Origin: an uncultured Verrucomicrobia subdivision 3 bacterium
GTDB taxonomy: Bacteria; Verrucomicrobiota; Verrucomicrobiia; Limisphaerales; UBA11358
Assembly (NCBI GenBank): GCA_903922735.1
Contig: CAIXUZ010000077.1
Coordinates: 27,802 to 91,801, forward strand
Reading direction: 5' to 3'
Length of the DNA stretch: 64,000 bases
Below, one piece after another: positions 6,762 to 15,532 of this stretch. Each line of letters opens with the position of its first letter. Within the stretch, counting starts at the first letter, position 1. The position numbers were made by a program, and so were the translations under genes. Below the pieces are notes generated by a model. That model had not been told where the DNA came from, made no database searches, and was given only the letters and a program-made list of their open reading frames with translations.

Positions 6762-8735
6762 TCAATGCGCTTTGGCGACCACGCCGCGTTTCTTTTCCTT
6801 TTCCGGATCGAACCGGTCGATCTGCACCGGGATGACAAACGGATTGGACAACGTCTTGATGCGGGCGAAGCCGACGTCCTGGGCGCGGATCAGTGAATGG
6901 GTGAAGTCGCCGAAGTCGTAGTATCTGGCGAGTTCGCCGATCTCGTGGTGGTTGTTGAGGTGCGAGACGATGATGTTTTCCGTATTCGCCAGAATGTTGG
7001 GATGAATGGAGGAAACTTCCTGCGTGGCGTAAACAATGGCGAGCCGCGCCTTAGCACCTTCCTTGGCGATGGTCGGCCAGATCTCCGTGAGCGCCTCGTG
7101 ACGGCCAATGATGTTATGCGCCTCCTCGACATAGATGACGATGTGCGGCGCATGCTGGCCGGCGTTGAACGTGGCCATCGAGCAGCGCAAAATGTGGCGG
7201 GCGATGCGCTTGCCCAAACGCTCGCGCTGCACCGGGTCGCCAACGGATAAATCGAGGATGACGATCTTGCCATTCGCCAGGTGCTGGTAAATCTCGTCAC
7301 AGACATCGGTGCTGCGGTTGGGCGCATGGTAATCCTTGAACGGCTGGAGCAGCCGGTAGCCGGGGATGTAGCCGCCTTGATCGTTTTTCTGGAGCAGCAG
7401 GTTGATCAGGACGTTGGTATCCGGCTCGACCCAGGAACCACCGGTGCTGGTGATGAGCTCGTCCTGAATCTGCCGCACGAGCTGAAACCACTCGAACATC
7501 TGCGGCGCGGTCAGGCCATTGGCGGGATCCACCGAGGGATTGACCTTGTTGCGGATGCCGGGGTTGACCTCAAAGACAAATTTGAAACCGGCCGGCAATT
7601 CATAGCCCGCCCGGGCCAGCACCGCCCGATAGGCGGCGAGCTTGAGGTCGTGCAGCGCCGAGCGGCGCTGAAATTCGTAGTCGCTGCTGCAATCCTCCCG
7701 GTTCGGCCCGTCAAAATCCATGCTCAAGAACGCCTCAAGATCGGCCGTGCGGGGAATTTTGCTGGCCTCAATCAATCCCCGCAGCGTGCTATGGCCTTCG
7801 GAAACCTGGTGGAAAAAATTATTCAGAATCAACTCAAACCCCGGAGTCGGAATCATCCGGTAGCGGATGGTGGCGCCGGGAAAAACCTCGGCCAGCGAAC
7901 CTTTGTCCTGCTGGTTGGCGTTGGCGTATTCGCCATTCAAGTCATAGATAATCTGACCGATCTTAAGCTTGAAATCGCTGCTCGTGTGCTTCACGACGGA
8001 AACCAGCTGCTTGACCGTGTTAGATTTGCCCGTGCGCGTCATGCCGAACACCGCCGTGCGGCGGGCAAGAAAATCCACGGCGTTCAGATGAAACACCGCC
8101 CGGCTCGCCGCCTCGCCGCGATGCAACCGGTCGGTGGAAGAAAAGCGGACCGTGCCGATGGGAAACCGCGGCAAATCACCCTCCAGACCGAGCCGCCGGG
8201 CTTCTTCGCGCGACGACGCGAGCCGTTCGGGGCTGATGTAGTTGACAATCAGTTCCAACGCCGCACCTTCGGGGCGATACACCGCCAGCCCCGCCGCGCA
8301 GGAATAGGATTCGACATCGCAGCCCAGCCGCAACTGGCCGTGGGCCAAATAAAACTGCCCCAGCACGCGGCATTGCAGACCGCCCAATTGAAATTGCTCC
8401 GCAGCCAGATCGCTGAACGCGTCGCCCGCGGCGGACTCCGCCGGGCGCTGTTTAAGTTTTTCCACCTTCAGACCCGCCACGACATCGTTCGCCGGCAGCG
8501 GCGCCGCGCCGGTGACGCGGAGCAGGAGGATTTCGCCCGTCACTTTATGAGAATCCACCGGAGCCGCGATCAGAAAACAGTTTTGCGGCACTCCGCGCGC
8601 GCTGGCCTTCCAATCGTCCCGCGTCAGCACCAGCGCCTGCTCGTAATCGACGTTGCAGAGCCAGCCGACGAATTGTTTTTTCTGGATCAGTTGCGCCAGC
8701 GGATCCGGCGATGGAGCTTCAGCGGGTTTGGACAT
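6762..8735 (-). CDS. HerA-like DNA-translocase ATPase (DUF87/HerA-FtsK superfamily)
   Basis: A 657-residue ATPase. A small beta-rich N-terminal domain (about 1-200) resembling the HerA HAS-barrel precedes the P-loop GMTRTGKSN (231-239). The Walker B region IVIYVEEAHNII is near 530, followed by a sensor segment (IVYATQEVSSIHPNI) and an arginine-finger-like C-terminus. HerA proteins form hexameric DNA translocases that work with nucleases in end resection or defence. A DHH-family phosphoesterase is transcribed divergently from a shared promoter region of about 117 bp. No NurA or SIR2 gene is adjacent. Confidence 0.85.
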   Translation of the reverse strand: MSKPAEAPSPDPLAQLIQKKQFVGWLCNVDYEQALVLTRDDWKASARGVPQNCFLIAAPVDSHKVTGEILLLRVTGAAPLPANDVVAGLKVEKLKQRPAESAAGDAFSDLAAEQFQLGGLQCRVLGQFYLAHGQLRLGCDVESYSCAAGLAVYRPEGAALELIVNYISPERLASSREEARRLGLEGDLPRFPIGTVRFSSTDRLHRGEAASRAVFHLNAVDFLARRTAVFGMTRTGKSNTVKQLVSVVKHTSSDFKLKIGQIIYDLNGEYANANQQDKGSLAEVFPGATIRYRMIPTPGFELILNNFFHQVSEGHSTLRGLIEASKIPRTADLEAFLSMDFDGPNREDCSSDYEFQRRSALHDLKLAAYRAVLARAGYELPAGFKFVFEVNPGIRNKVNPSVDPANGLTAPQMFEWFQLVRQIQDELITSTGGSWVEPDTNVLINLLLQKNDQGGYIPGYRLLQPFKDYHAPNRSTDVCDEIYQHLANGKIVILDLSVGDPVQRERLGKRIARHILRCSMATFNAGQHAPHIVIYVEEAHNIIGRHEALTEIWPTIAKEGAKARLAIVYATQEVSSIHPNILANTENIIVSHLNNHHEIGELARYYDFGDFTHSLIRAQDVGFARIKTLSNPFVIPVQIDRFDPEKEKKRGVVAKAH

Positions 8736-8852
8736 GAAATTAGCCTGGTTGATTTGTGCGTCAGCTTGGCGGCAACCGCAGTGGTAATCAAAGTTTTTTT
8801 GCGAGTAATTCCCCGCTCGCCATGCGCGACAGGCTGAACTAACTTGGCGGCC

Positions 8853-9788
8853 ATGTTAACTTTGCCCAAGCCGGAAGTGATCCTCACGCACGAAAGCGAC
8901 CTCGACGGTTTTGTCGCCGGCTTGCTGCTGCAACGGCTGGCAAAACATCTCCACGGCGAAACCATTCCGCTGCAGGCCTACCACTACAATTACTGGAAGC
9001 TGCGCGATCTGCGCGAGCGCGCCGCGTGGGTGACGGACTTCACATTTGAACCGCGCCTCGACAAGCCCGGCTGGCTGGTGGTGGATCATCACGTCACCGA
9101 AACGCCCGCCAAAAACGCCCGGCTCCAACACGACGTGAACAAATCCGCCGGGCTGCTCTGCTACGAACTCTGCCAGCAGCACGGCCTCGGCTCGCCCGCG
9201 CTGGACCGCATCGTCCACCTGAACAACGTGGCGGACCTGTTTCTGGAAAACGACGCGGATTTCGAAGTGGCGGGAGATTACGCCGGGCTGGTGAAGGTTT
9301 ACCAATTCTGGAATCTCTACACGCTGCTTGAAGGGGAGCTGGAAAAACTGACCGACCATCCGTTGCTGGAAGTGATGGCGGCGAAGCGCCGGGTGGAAGA
9401 CCCCATCGGCCTGGAATGGAGCAAAAAACACATCACGGAAATCTCGCCCGCGCTCGGCTATGTGGACACCATCATCGGCAACACCAACCAGATTGTTCAC
9501 CAGATGCTCGAACGCGGCGTGACGAAATATCCGGCGCTCGTGACCCTGTTCCGCCGGTCGAACGCGATTTTTGCCAGCTTCCGCAGCCGCAATGGCGACG
9601 CGCTCAAGCTCGCCGCGAAATTTCAGGGCGGCGGCCATGCGAACGCAGCGGGGGCCATTCTGCCGAAGTCCGTGCGGACGGTGGAGGACGGCGTGGAATT
9701 TCTCCGGCAGATGCTCAACCCGAAACCCCAGTCGAGCCTGAACAATCTTGAAAGTTTGTTTGCCGGGCTGGATGTCGGGAAGAAGTAA
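8853..9788 (+). CDS. DHH/DHHA1-family phosphoesterase (RecJ/NrnA-like nuclease)
   Basis: A 311-residue protein with a DHH domain and a DHHA1 domain. The N-terminal metal motif is H-E-S-D-L-D-G (13-19), the core motif is VVDHH (76-80), and the C-terminal substrate-binding motif is GGGHANAAGA (259-268). These support a manganese-dependent exonuclease or nano-RNA/cyclic-dinucleotide phosphodiesterase. The ATG at 8853 is preferred to a TTG nine bases earlier. Divergent pairing with a HerA-like ATPase recalls the archaeal HerA-associated DHH nuclease, but the partnership here is inferred from position. Confidence 0.87.
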   Translation: MLTLPKPEVILTHESDLDGFVAGLLLQRLAKHLHGETIPLQAYHYNYWKLRDLRERAAWVTDFTFEPRLDKPGWLVVDHHVTETPAKNARLQHDVNKSAGLLCYELCQQHGLGSPALDRIVHLNNVADLFLENDADFEVAGDYAGLVKVYQFWNLYTLLEGELEKLTDHPLLEVMAAKRRVEDPIGLEWSKKHITEISPALGYVDTIIGNTNQIVHQMLERGVTKYPALVTLFRRSNAIFASFRSRNGDALKLAAKFQGGGHANAAGAILPKSVRTVEDGVEFLRQMLNPKPQSSLNNLESLFAGLDVGKK

Positions 9789-9941
9789 TGAAGCAAAATC
9801 AATTGGAGCCTTCCCGACGCGTATTCATTGCTCATTTCTCGACAGATTTATGATGGACAGAATTTTGCGACCAGAATAGAGTCGCATCATGAAACCAGAT
9901 AGACCACAAACCTGCAGGTTTACCTAGATGTTAGACATCGT

Positions 9942-10256
9942 ATGAGCATCAAACTACGCTACTCGCTCCTGTTCGTAGGCTGTATTGCTCATGCTGGTTT
10001 TTTGGCACTGACTTTGGCTCACGACTTTTGGAGCGAAGCGTTGTCACGTATTCTTTGGCCCGGTGTGTTCTATCCGGTTTGGTGGGCTTTGATACTTATT
10101 TGGCCGGCTTGGTGTGGTGTGCTTTGGAAGTTTGGCGCAAAAGAAAACCGAGCTTTGGGCGTTTTTGTTCCCATTGTCTTTGGCTTGATTATTATGTTGC
10201 GCGTGCTTGGCTACCTTTGGTTTTGGTTGGCCGTAAACACCGGAGGATTTCATTGA
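9942..10256 (+). CDS. Small integral membrane protein of unknown function
   Basis: A 104-residue hydrophobic protein with about three membrane helices (about 8-28, 42-62 and 72-97), rich in Trp, Leu and Phe. I recognise no family. Base composition is clearly more AT-rich than the neighbours. The start is preceded by GTTAGAC-ATCGT-ATG (9930-9944), similar to the R-prime end and leader of an integron cassette. A perfect 14-bp palindrome AAACCTGCAGGTTT lies at 9908-9921. Probably an accessory, acquired gene. Confidence 0.6.
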   Translation: MSIKLRYSLLFVGCIAHAGFLALTLAHDFWSEALSRILWPGVFYPVWWALILIWPAWCGVLWKFGAKENRALGVFVPIVFGLIIMLRVLGYLWFWLAVNTGGFH

Positions 10257-10312
10257 CCAGCCGCTAATATGGAGATAAGCCCCAAACGCTATTTTCATTT
10301 TCCCTCGTTGCC

Positions 10313-11263
10313 ATGAAAACCCTCCTGCTGCTCCCTTTGATTCTGCTCCCGCTGGTGGCAAACGCCGCCGAACCAGCCAACCACGCCGAGCTGCTTAAAA
10401 AGATTCCGGATGAATTTATCACCCGCGTCGGCGGCGCATTGCCCGATAAGAACGGGTTCGTCGGGCACAACCATTCCGGTTTCAAGGGCAGCGCCTTTCA
10501 GCGCGGCGCAACGCTGACGCTGGCCATCGCGGTGGCGCGCGGGGACCGGAAGCGCGCCGAGGATTGCTGGCGGGCCGTCGAGGCGACTTTCGCCCGGCAG
10601 AAGGAAGCGGGACACTTTGGCGATCCGCCCACCAGCGTGGCCTTCTGGCTTTGCGAACTATGCCGGTCGCTTTTGGTCGTGCAGCAAAGTCCGCTGGCCA
10701 AGGATTACCAGGACCGGATTGCCAACCTCCTGCCCAAGCTTCGCAAGGCTGCCGACTGGCTGGCAACCCAACAGGCAACGCTGATCAAGGCCGATGGCGA
10801 CACGCCCAACCGCCTGCTCTTCTCGGCCGAGGCCTTTGGCTTTGCGGGAATCCTCCTGCAAGACGAAAAACTGGTCGCCGTCGGCAAGGATTTCCTGAAC
10901 CGCAGCCTGAAACTTTATCGGGATGAGGACGGCGTGTTTCTGGAACACGGCGGGGGCGACTCCAGCTATCAGGCGGTGAATCTTCTCCGACTGCAGGAAA
11001 TCGTGATTCATTTTCCTGATCCCAAGCTGGAAGCTGTGATCCACAAAGGCATGAAGTGGGAACTCACCCGCATCGCGGCGGATGGAACGGTCAGCACCGA
11101 AGGCAACACCCGCGTCCGTCCCGGCGGCGAGAAGTTCATGGGGACCGAGAAACAGGTCAACATTGGCGAAATCACGCTGGCGCTCCTCTATTTCCACCTC
11201 CGCACCGGCGATGCCGAGGCCCTGGCGGCGGCTCAACGGGTTCGGAGCCATTACACCAAATAG
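10313..11263 (+). CDS. Secreted alpha-helical (alpha/alpha-toroid-like) protein, function unknown
   Basis: A 316-residue protein with a clear Sec signal peptide (MKTLLLLPLILLPLVANAAE, cleavage after about residue 19). The mature part is a series of amphipathic helices with Trp/Phe/Gly turns, like the alpha/alpha barrels of glycosidases, polysaccharide lyases or terpene-cyclase-like proteins. I cannot identify catalytic residues or a named family. It stands alone, followed by a 700-bp gene-poor stretch that contains the first 21-bp repeat array. Confidence 0.75.
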   Translation: MKTLLLLPLILLPLVANAAEPANHAELLKKIPDEFITRVGGALPDKNGFVGHNHSGFKGSAFQRGATLTLAIAVARGDRKRAEDCWRAVEATFARQKEAGHFGDPPTSVAFWLCELCRSLLVVQQSPLAKDYQDRIANLLPKLRKAADWLATQQATLIKADGDTPNRLLFSAEAFGFAGILLQDEKLVAVGKDFLNRSLKLYRDEDGVFLEHGGGDSSYQAVNLLRLQEIVIHFPDPKLEAVIHKGMKWELTRIAADGTVSTEGNTRVRPGGEKFMGTEKQVNIGEITLALLYFHLRTGDAEALAAAQRVRSHYTK

Positions 11264-11541
11264 CCGGGGCAGCCTTAATCGGACAACGTCCGGTCAAATG
11301 GAAACTTCGTCGACAAGTAATCGGACCCCTTCTGATGAAAGGTTTTCGGCCAAAACCGCCAAATTTGGATTATTTTCGGGTTTGGACAGTCTTTCTCCCA
11401 GCATTGGGCGCAAACTGGCTGGGTGTGAGTCGGCTCCACCCTAACCCCCCTACACCTTTGGCAGAGATTTCTTTCAGGATTATGCCAACTGTCACTTTTT
11501 GACCACTTCCAGGGTTGAAAAGGGCAAAAACGGCATTTTTT
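11264..11541. other. Gene-free spacer upstream of repeat array 1
   Basis: No convincing ORF on either strand, and the short open frames have untypical composition. The sequence becomes increasingly T-rich towards 11541. The only structure I see is a possible pairing of GGCAAAAACGGC (11523-11534) with the TTTTTTGCG that follows in the leader motif. Confidence 0.5.
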
Positions 11542-11560
11542 AGCAGTTTTTTGCGTTTTT
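11542..11560 (+). other. T-rich leader motif of array 1 (shared with array 2)
   Basis: The sequence AGCAGTTTTTTGCGTTTTT lies 21 bp before the first repeat unit. Nearly the same sequence, GGCAGTTTTTTGCGATTTTT, precedes array 2 in the same relative orientation (minus strand, 50499-50518). The two loci share no other obvious homology, so the motif probably belongs to the arrays. Its role is unknown: promoter element, terminator U-tract and recombination end are all possible. Confidence 0.6.
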
Positions 11561-11581
11561 AAGCACTTATAACGTCATTTT

Positions 11582-11812
11582 AGACACTTCGATTGTCGTA
11601 ATCGAAGTGTCTGGCGTCGCAAACGAGGTGTCTGATGTGAAGGCAGACAACTCGATTTTCACGTCAGACGACTCTATTTCGAGGTTAGACACGTCTAACG
11701 TGAGGTTAGACGACTCTTTTATCACGTCAGACAACTCGATTTTAGGGATAGACACCTCGATTTTGAGGTTAGACAACTCGAAGATGGCGGCAGAGGTGTC
11801 TGTCCCAAGGTC
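11582..11812 (+). repeat. 21-bp tandem repeat array 1, eleven units with a flipping 10-bp core
   Basis: Eleven consecutive 21-bp units start at 11582, 11603, 11624, 11645, 11666, 11687, 11708, 11729, 11750, 11771 and 11792. The first 10 bp of most units read AGAC-NN-CTCG/CTCT. In units 2, 3 and 11 they read the reverse complement, CGAGGTGTCT or close to it. Unit 6 (AGACACGTCT) is nearly self-complementary. The other 11 bp vary (ATTTTCACGTC, ATTTCGAGGTT and similar). Units 1 and 2 form a perfect 13-bp hairpin with a 5-nt loop (11582-11612). Because 21 is 3 x 7, open frames on both strands give heptad peptides (SDVKIEL, SNLEIES on minus; SILRLDN, SFITSDD on plus), but no convincing gene covers them. 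Confidence 0.85.
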
Positions 11813-11965
11813 AGAGTGCGGTGCCCTGGGTGAATAATCTTGAATGAAATCCGCCCGTCCGCTTTCATCAGCCCATGATCCAAGCCGCAGATAAAAAATC
11901 CAGCCGTGCACCGGGTCGGGCAGGCTCTGCGGGCTAACAACCGTATTAGGCCGCTTCCAACGCCA

Positions 11966-12340
11966 ATGAGTGATTCCGTGCTCCAGAAGTTTTTGGCAGA
12001 GATGCCGGACTTGCCAGATTTCATCGGCATTCCGACGGTTGGAGTGCATACTCGCGGTGGCTGGCAGTCCACGCCGCTGCATGTTGCCGCAGTGCGCGGA
12101 GACGTTGCTGCTATCGCTGCGTTGCTTGATGCAGGAGCAGACATTCAGAGTCGAGGTGAACACGGCTATAGCCCATTGCATGAGGCTGTCGAGCAGGGGC
12201 ACATTGAGGCAGTCAGACTTTTGCTTGAGCGTGGCGCGTCAGTCATCGCCACCAATGACGACGGATACACGCCGGTTCAGACGGCACAAATCCTGAAGGA
12301 GGATGAAATTGAGAGAGTATTACAAAGTCACGCGGCCTAA
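11966..12340 (+). CDS. Small ankyrin-repeat protein
   Basis: A 124-residue protein with two to three ankyrin repeats from about residue 35 (STPLHVAAVRGDVAAIAALL, HGYSPLHEAVEQGHIEAV, DGYTPVQTAQ). Ankyrin repeats mediate protein-protein contacts, and no enzymatic domain is present. The ATG at 11966 is chosen because the N-terminal extension from 11906 has no homology-like features. The stop codon lies inside GCCTAACAACC, and GCTAACAACC also precedes the gene at 11933-11942, which resembles cassette boundaries. Likely an accessory gene. Confidence 0.75.
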   Translation: MSDSVLQKFLAEMPDLPDFIGIPTVGVHTRGGWQSTPLHVAAVRGDVAAIAALLDAGADIQSRGEHGYSPLHEAVEQGHIEAVRLLLERGASVIATNDDGYTPVQTAQILKEDEIERVLQSHAA

Positions 12341-12449
12341 CAACCTGACCGACTGCAAACGCTAGTTCCCTTTCCCGCCATTGACCGGTGGCGCTTATCT
12401 GGTGTCATTCCCGATTTGCGATTTTTAAATTTTTCCCTAACATCCCGCC

Positions 12450-13187
<738 letters not shown>

Positions 13188-13200
13188 AATCATATTGACC

Positions 13201-13857
13201 ATGGCAAAAAAAGTTCGTCGCAAAACTCACCCCGTGCCGCCCGCGACCCGGCTGCTGCTCATCCGCCACGGCGAAGTGGAGGCGCGTTACCAGGGCATTT
13301 TCGGCGGGCGCATTGACATGAACCTTTCCCCGCGCGGCAAACGGCAGGCGAAAATCCTCGCGGACTATCTGCGCGCGAAAACCATTGATGCGATTTATGC
13401 CAGCCCGATGAAGCGCGTCCAGCAGACGCTGGCGCCAACCTTAAAACGGAGCCGACACCAGCAGAAGATTTTCGACGGCCTGCGCGAGGTGGATTTCGGC
13501 GACTGGACCGGCCACGGCTGGGCGGCGGTGCGGGAGAAATTCGGCTTTCCCGAACACGAATGGCTGGAGCAGATTGAAAATCCCGGCGCCCCAAACGGCG
13601 AAAACAGCCGGACGTTCCGCGCCCGCGTGGAGCCATGCCTGCGCGAAATCCTCCGCAAGCATGCCGGCGAAAACGTGGCCATCTTCTGTCATGGAGGCGT
13701 CGTCCGCGTCGCGCTTTCCATCCTGCTGAACCTGCCGCTTCCGCAGATGAGATCGTTCGATGTTGAATACGCCAGCATCACCCAGGTCGCCCTGCATCCG
13801 CACATGGCGGAAGTAGAGCTGCTGAATTTCACGCCGTGGCGCGACCTCGTGGCCTGA
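13201..13857 (+). CDS. Histidine phosphatase (phosphoglycerate-mutase-like) family protein
   Basis: A 218-residue branch-1 histidine phosphatase. The catalytic R-H-G-E is at about residues 23-26, the second-site FCHGG is near 160, and the supporting Arg/Glu sit in YASPMKRVQQT and REVDFGDW. Such proteins include alpha-ribazole phosphatases and 2-carboxy-D-arabinitol-1-phosphatase-like enzymes, and the substrate is not deducible. The N-terminus is Lys/Arg-rich. The ATG at 13201 follows rph by 13 bp, and prmA starts one base after its stop, indicating one operon. Confidence 0.88.
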   Translation: MAKKVRRKTHPVPPATRLLLIRHGEVEARYQGIFGGRIDMNLSPRGKRQAKILADYLRAKTIDAIYASPMKRVQQTLAPTLKRSRHQQKIFDGLREVDFGDWTGHGWAAVREKFGFPEHEWLEQIENPGAPNGENSRTFRARVEPCLREILRKHAGENVAIFCHGGVVRVALSILLNLPLPQMRSFDVEYASITQVALHPHMAEVELLNFTPWRDLVA

Positions 13858-13858
13858 A

Positions 13859-14758
13859 ATGAAAACCAGCAAACCTCTCTGGCGGCTCTCCGTGACCACC
13901 GCGCTGGAAGCCGAGGACGCGGTGGCGGAGTTGCTCGGCTCGCTTTTCGGAGTGGCGGCGGCAGCCTATTTTAATCTGGAAACCGGCATCAGCACCGTCA
14001 GCATCTTTCGCGACCGGAAGTTTGATGCCCCCCAAGCCCGCAGTGAGGTGACGGCGGGAATAAAACGCATTGGGGATTGCGGTTTGCATATCGGGAGCGG
14101 CCGGATTGAAATCACCAAGGTAAAGCGCGAGGACTGGAAAGAATCCTGGAAACGGCATTTTCATCCGCTGGAAATCGGGAAAACGCTGCTCATCAAACCG
14201 AGTTGGAGCAAGAAACGGCCGCGCAAAGGACAGGCAGTGGTCATTCTCGATCCGGGCTTGAGCTTTGGCACCGGACAGCATCCGACCACTTCATTTTGCC
14301 TGGGCGAAATCGCCCGCGGCCGGAATTCCGCCGCCCAACAGTCGTTTTTGGATATCGGCACCGGTTCCGGCATTCTGGCGATCGCGGCGGTGAAGCTGGG
14401 CTACGCGCCGGCCCATGCCTTTGATTTCGATCCCGAGTCCGTCCGGGTCGCCCGCGAAAACGCCCGCAAAAACCGGGTTGACACCAAACTTAAGCTGACG
14501 CGCGGCGACGTGACGAAGTTGCCGCTGAAACCGGCGCGGCAATATGATCTGGTCTGCGCAAATATAATTTCTAATTTGCTAATTGCCGAGAGGCGAAGAA
14601 TAGTGAACCGGTTGCGCCCGGGCGGGGTTTTGGTTCTGGCGGGGATTCTGGCGGTGGAATTTGGCGAGGTGGAACGGGCCTTTGCCGGATTGAAACTGAA
14701 ATTAGTGGCGAAACGGGTGGAAAAGGAATGGTGTTCTGGCGCTTTTTGTTTCGCCTGA
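13859..14758 (+). CDS. prmA: Ribosomal protein L11 methyltransferase
   Basis: A 299-residue SAM-dependent methyltransferase. The N-terminal L11-binding domain (LWRLSVTTALEAEDAVAELL) is followed by the linker DPGLSFGTGQHPTT, the SAM motif LDIGTGSGILAIAA (about 163-176), the acidic FDFDPE and the characteristic CANIISNLLI. PrmA trimethylates several sites on L11. The last part is Lys-rich and ends CSGAFCFA. It starts one base after the phosphatase stop, so translation is probably coupled. Confidence 0.94.
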   Translation: MKTSKPLWRLSVTTALEAEDAVAELLGSLFGVAAAAYFNLETGISTVSIFRDRKFDAPQARSEVTAGIKRIGDCGLHIGSGRIEITKVKREDWKESWKRHFHPLEIGKTLLIKPSWSKKRPRKGQAVVILDPGLSFGTGQHPTTSFCLGEIARGRNSAAQQSFLDIGTGSGILAIAAVKLGYAPAHAFDFDPESVRVARENARKNRVDTKLKLTRGDVTKLPLKPARQYDLVCANIISNLLIAERRRIVNRLRPGGVLVLAGILAVEFGEVERAFAGLKLKLVAKRVEKEWCSGAFCFA

Positions 14759-14823
14759 ATATTTTTGAACACTTTCATGGCGGCTGACGTCAGAGAAAGT
14801 GAAGATTATCAGCAGTTTTTGGA

Positions 14824-15045
14824 ATGATGGCGGTTGGCATTGTTTACGCTGTCATTCCAGCGAAAGGAAAAGCAAATGCTATGATGAAAACACTAGAAGA
14901 GATGGGCGAAGTGATTCGCAGCCAAAAACATCCGTTCCGTAAAGCCGAACATCATACCAAAAAGTCGAACAAAAACCGCCACGAACGGCGTAAAATCAGG
15001 GAGTATCTCCAGCTCGGCGACTGGTTGTCCGAGGAAACCGCTTGA
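14824..15045 (+). CDS. Small basic protein of unknown function (possible PurM C-terminal remnant)
   Basis: A 73-residue ORF. The first 35 residues, MMAVGIVYAVIPAKGKANAM and onward to LEEMGE, weakly resemble the end of AIR synthase (PurM), where M-G-x-G-x-V-x-V-x-P is followed by a helix and L-x-x-x-G-E. The rest is a very basic tail (HHTKKSNKNRHERRKIREYL). No PurM catalytic part lies upstream. It may be a lineage-specific small protein or a fusion remnant. It ends 28 bp from the convergent Fur-family gene. Confidence 0.45.
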   Translation: MMAVGIVYAVIPAKGKANAMMKTLEEMGEVIRSQKHPFRKAEHHTKKSNKNRHERRKIREYLQLGDWLSEETA

Positions 15046-15073
15046 AGTGACGGCGGCAGGCCATGGCCGCTGT

Positions 15074-15532
15074 TCATTGCTGGCAATCGGGACACACGCC
15101 AAAAAATTCAAGCCGGTGGGTCACGGCTTGGAAGCGGTTTTTACTCGCAATCCGGCGCTCAATTTCCGCCGGGAAACATTCTTCAATTTTCACAACCCCC
15201 GCACAGCGGGTGCAAACCAGATGGTGGTGGTGTCCGTCAGACCCTTCGGCTACCAATTCAAAGCGTGCCGCCCCGTCACCGAAATCAAAACGTTTCACCA
15301 TGCCCAGCTTTTCCAGCAGCTGGGTGGCGCGATAAATCGTGGCCAGATCGCATTCGCCCATGGGCAACTCGGCAAATACCTCTTTTATGGTCAGCGGATG
15401 CGGATGATGGCGAAGAATATCCAGAATTGCCGCCCGCGGTCCGGTGATCTTGCGGGATTCACGGCGGAGCCGGCCGGTCAGGGCGGATAACTCCGGTTGC
15501 TGGTGCGCGGGGTGCTGACAAGGTTTTTTCAC
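15074..15532 (-). CDS. Fur-family metalloregulator, probably Zur
   Basis: A 152-residue Fur-family repressor. A winged-helix domain (ITGPRAAILDILRHHPHPLT, ATIYRATQLLEKLGMVKR) is followed by a dimerisation domain with metal ligands: the HHHH cluster and CTRC, and a C-terminal CPDCQQ that supplies the structural zinc site. The start overlaps the stop of the ZIP transporter by 4 bp (ATGA), so both form one operon. Pairing with a ZIP permease points to zinc sensing, but Fur- or Mur-type sensing cannot be excluded. Confidence 0.9.
   Translation of the reverse strand: MKKPCQHPAHQQPELSALTGRLRRESRKITGPRAAILDILRHHPHPLTIKEVFAELPMGECDLATIYRATQLLEKLGMVKRFDFGDGAARFELVAEGSDGHHHHLVCTRCAGVVKIEECFPAEIERRIASKNRFQAVTHRLEFFGVCPDCQQ

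Noticed and set aside
7281..8837. Long plus-strand ORF opposite the HerA-like gene
   Set aside because: Antisense shadow; no recognisable domain.
11567..12202. Minus-strand ORF of 211 residues over array 1 and the ankyrin gene
   Set aside because: Its N-terminal two thirds is antisense to the ankyrin gene and its C-terminus is only the heptad translation of the repeats.
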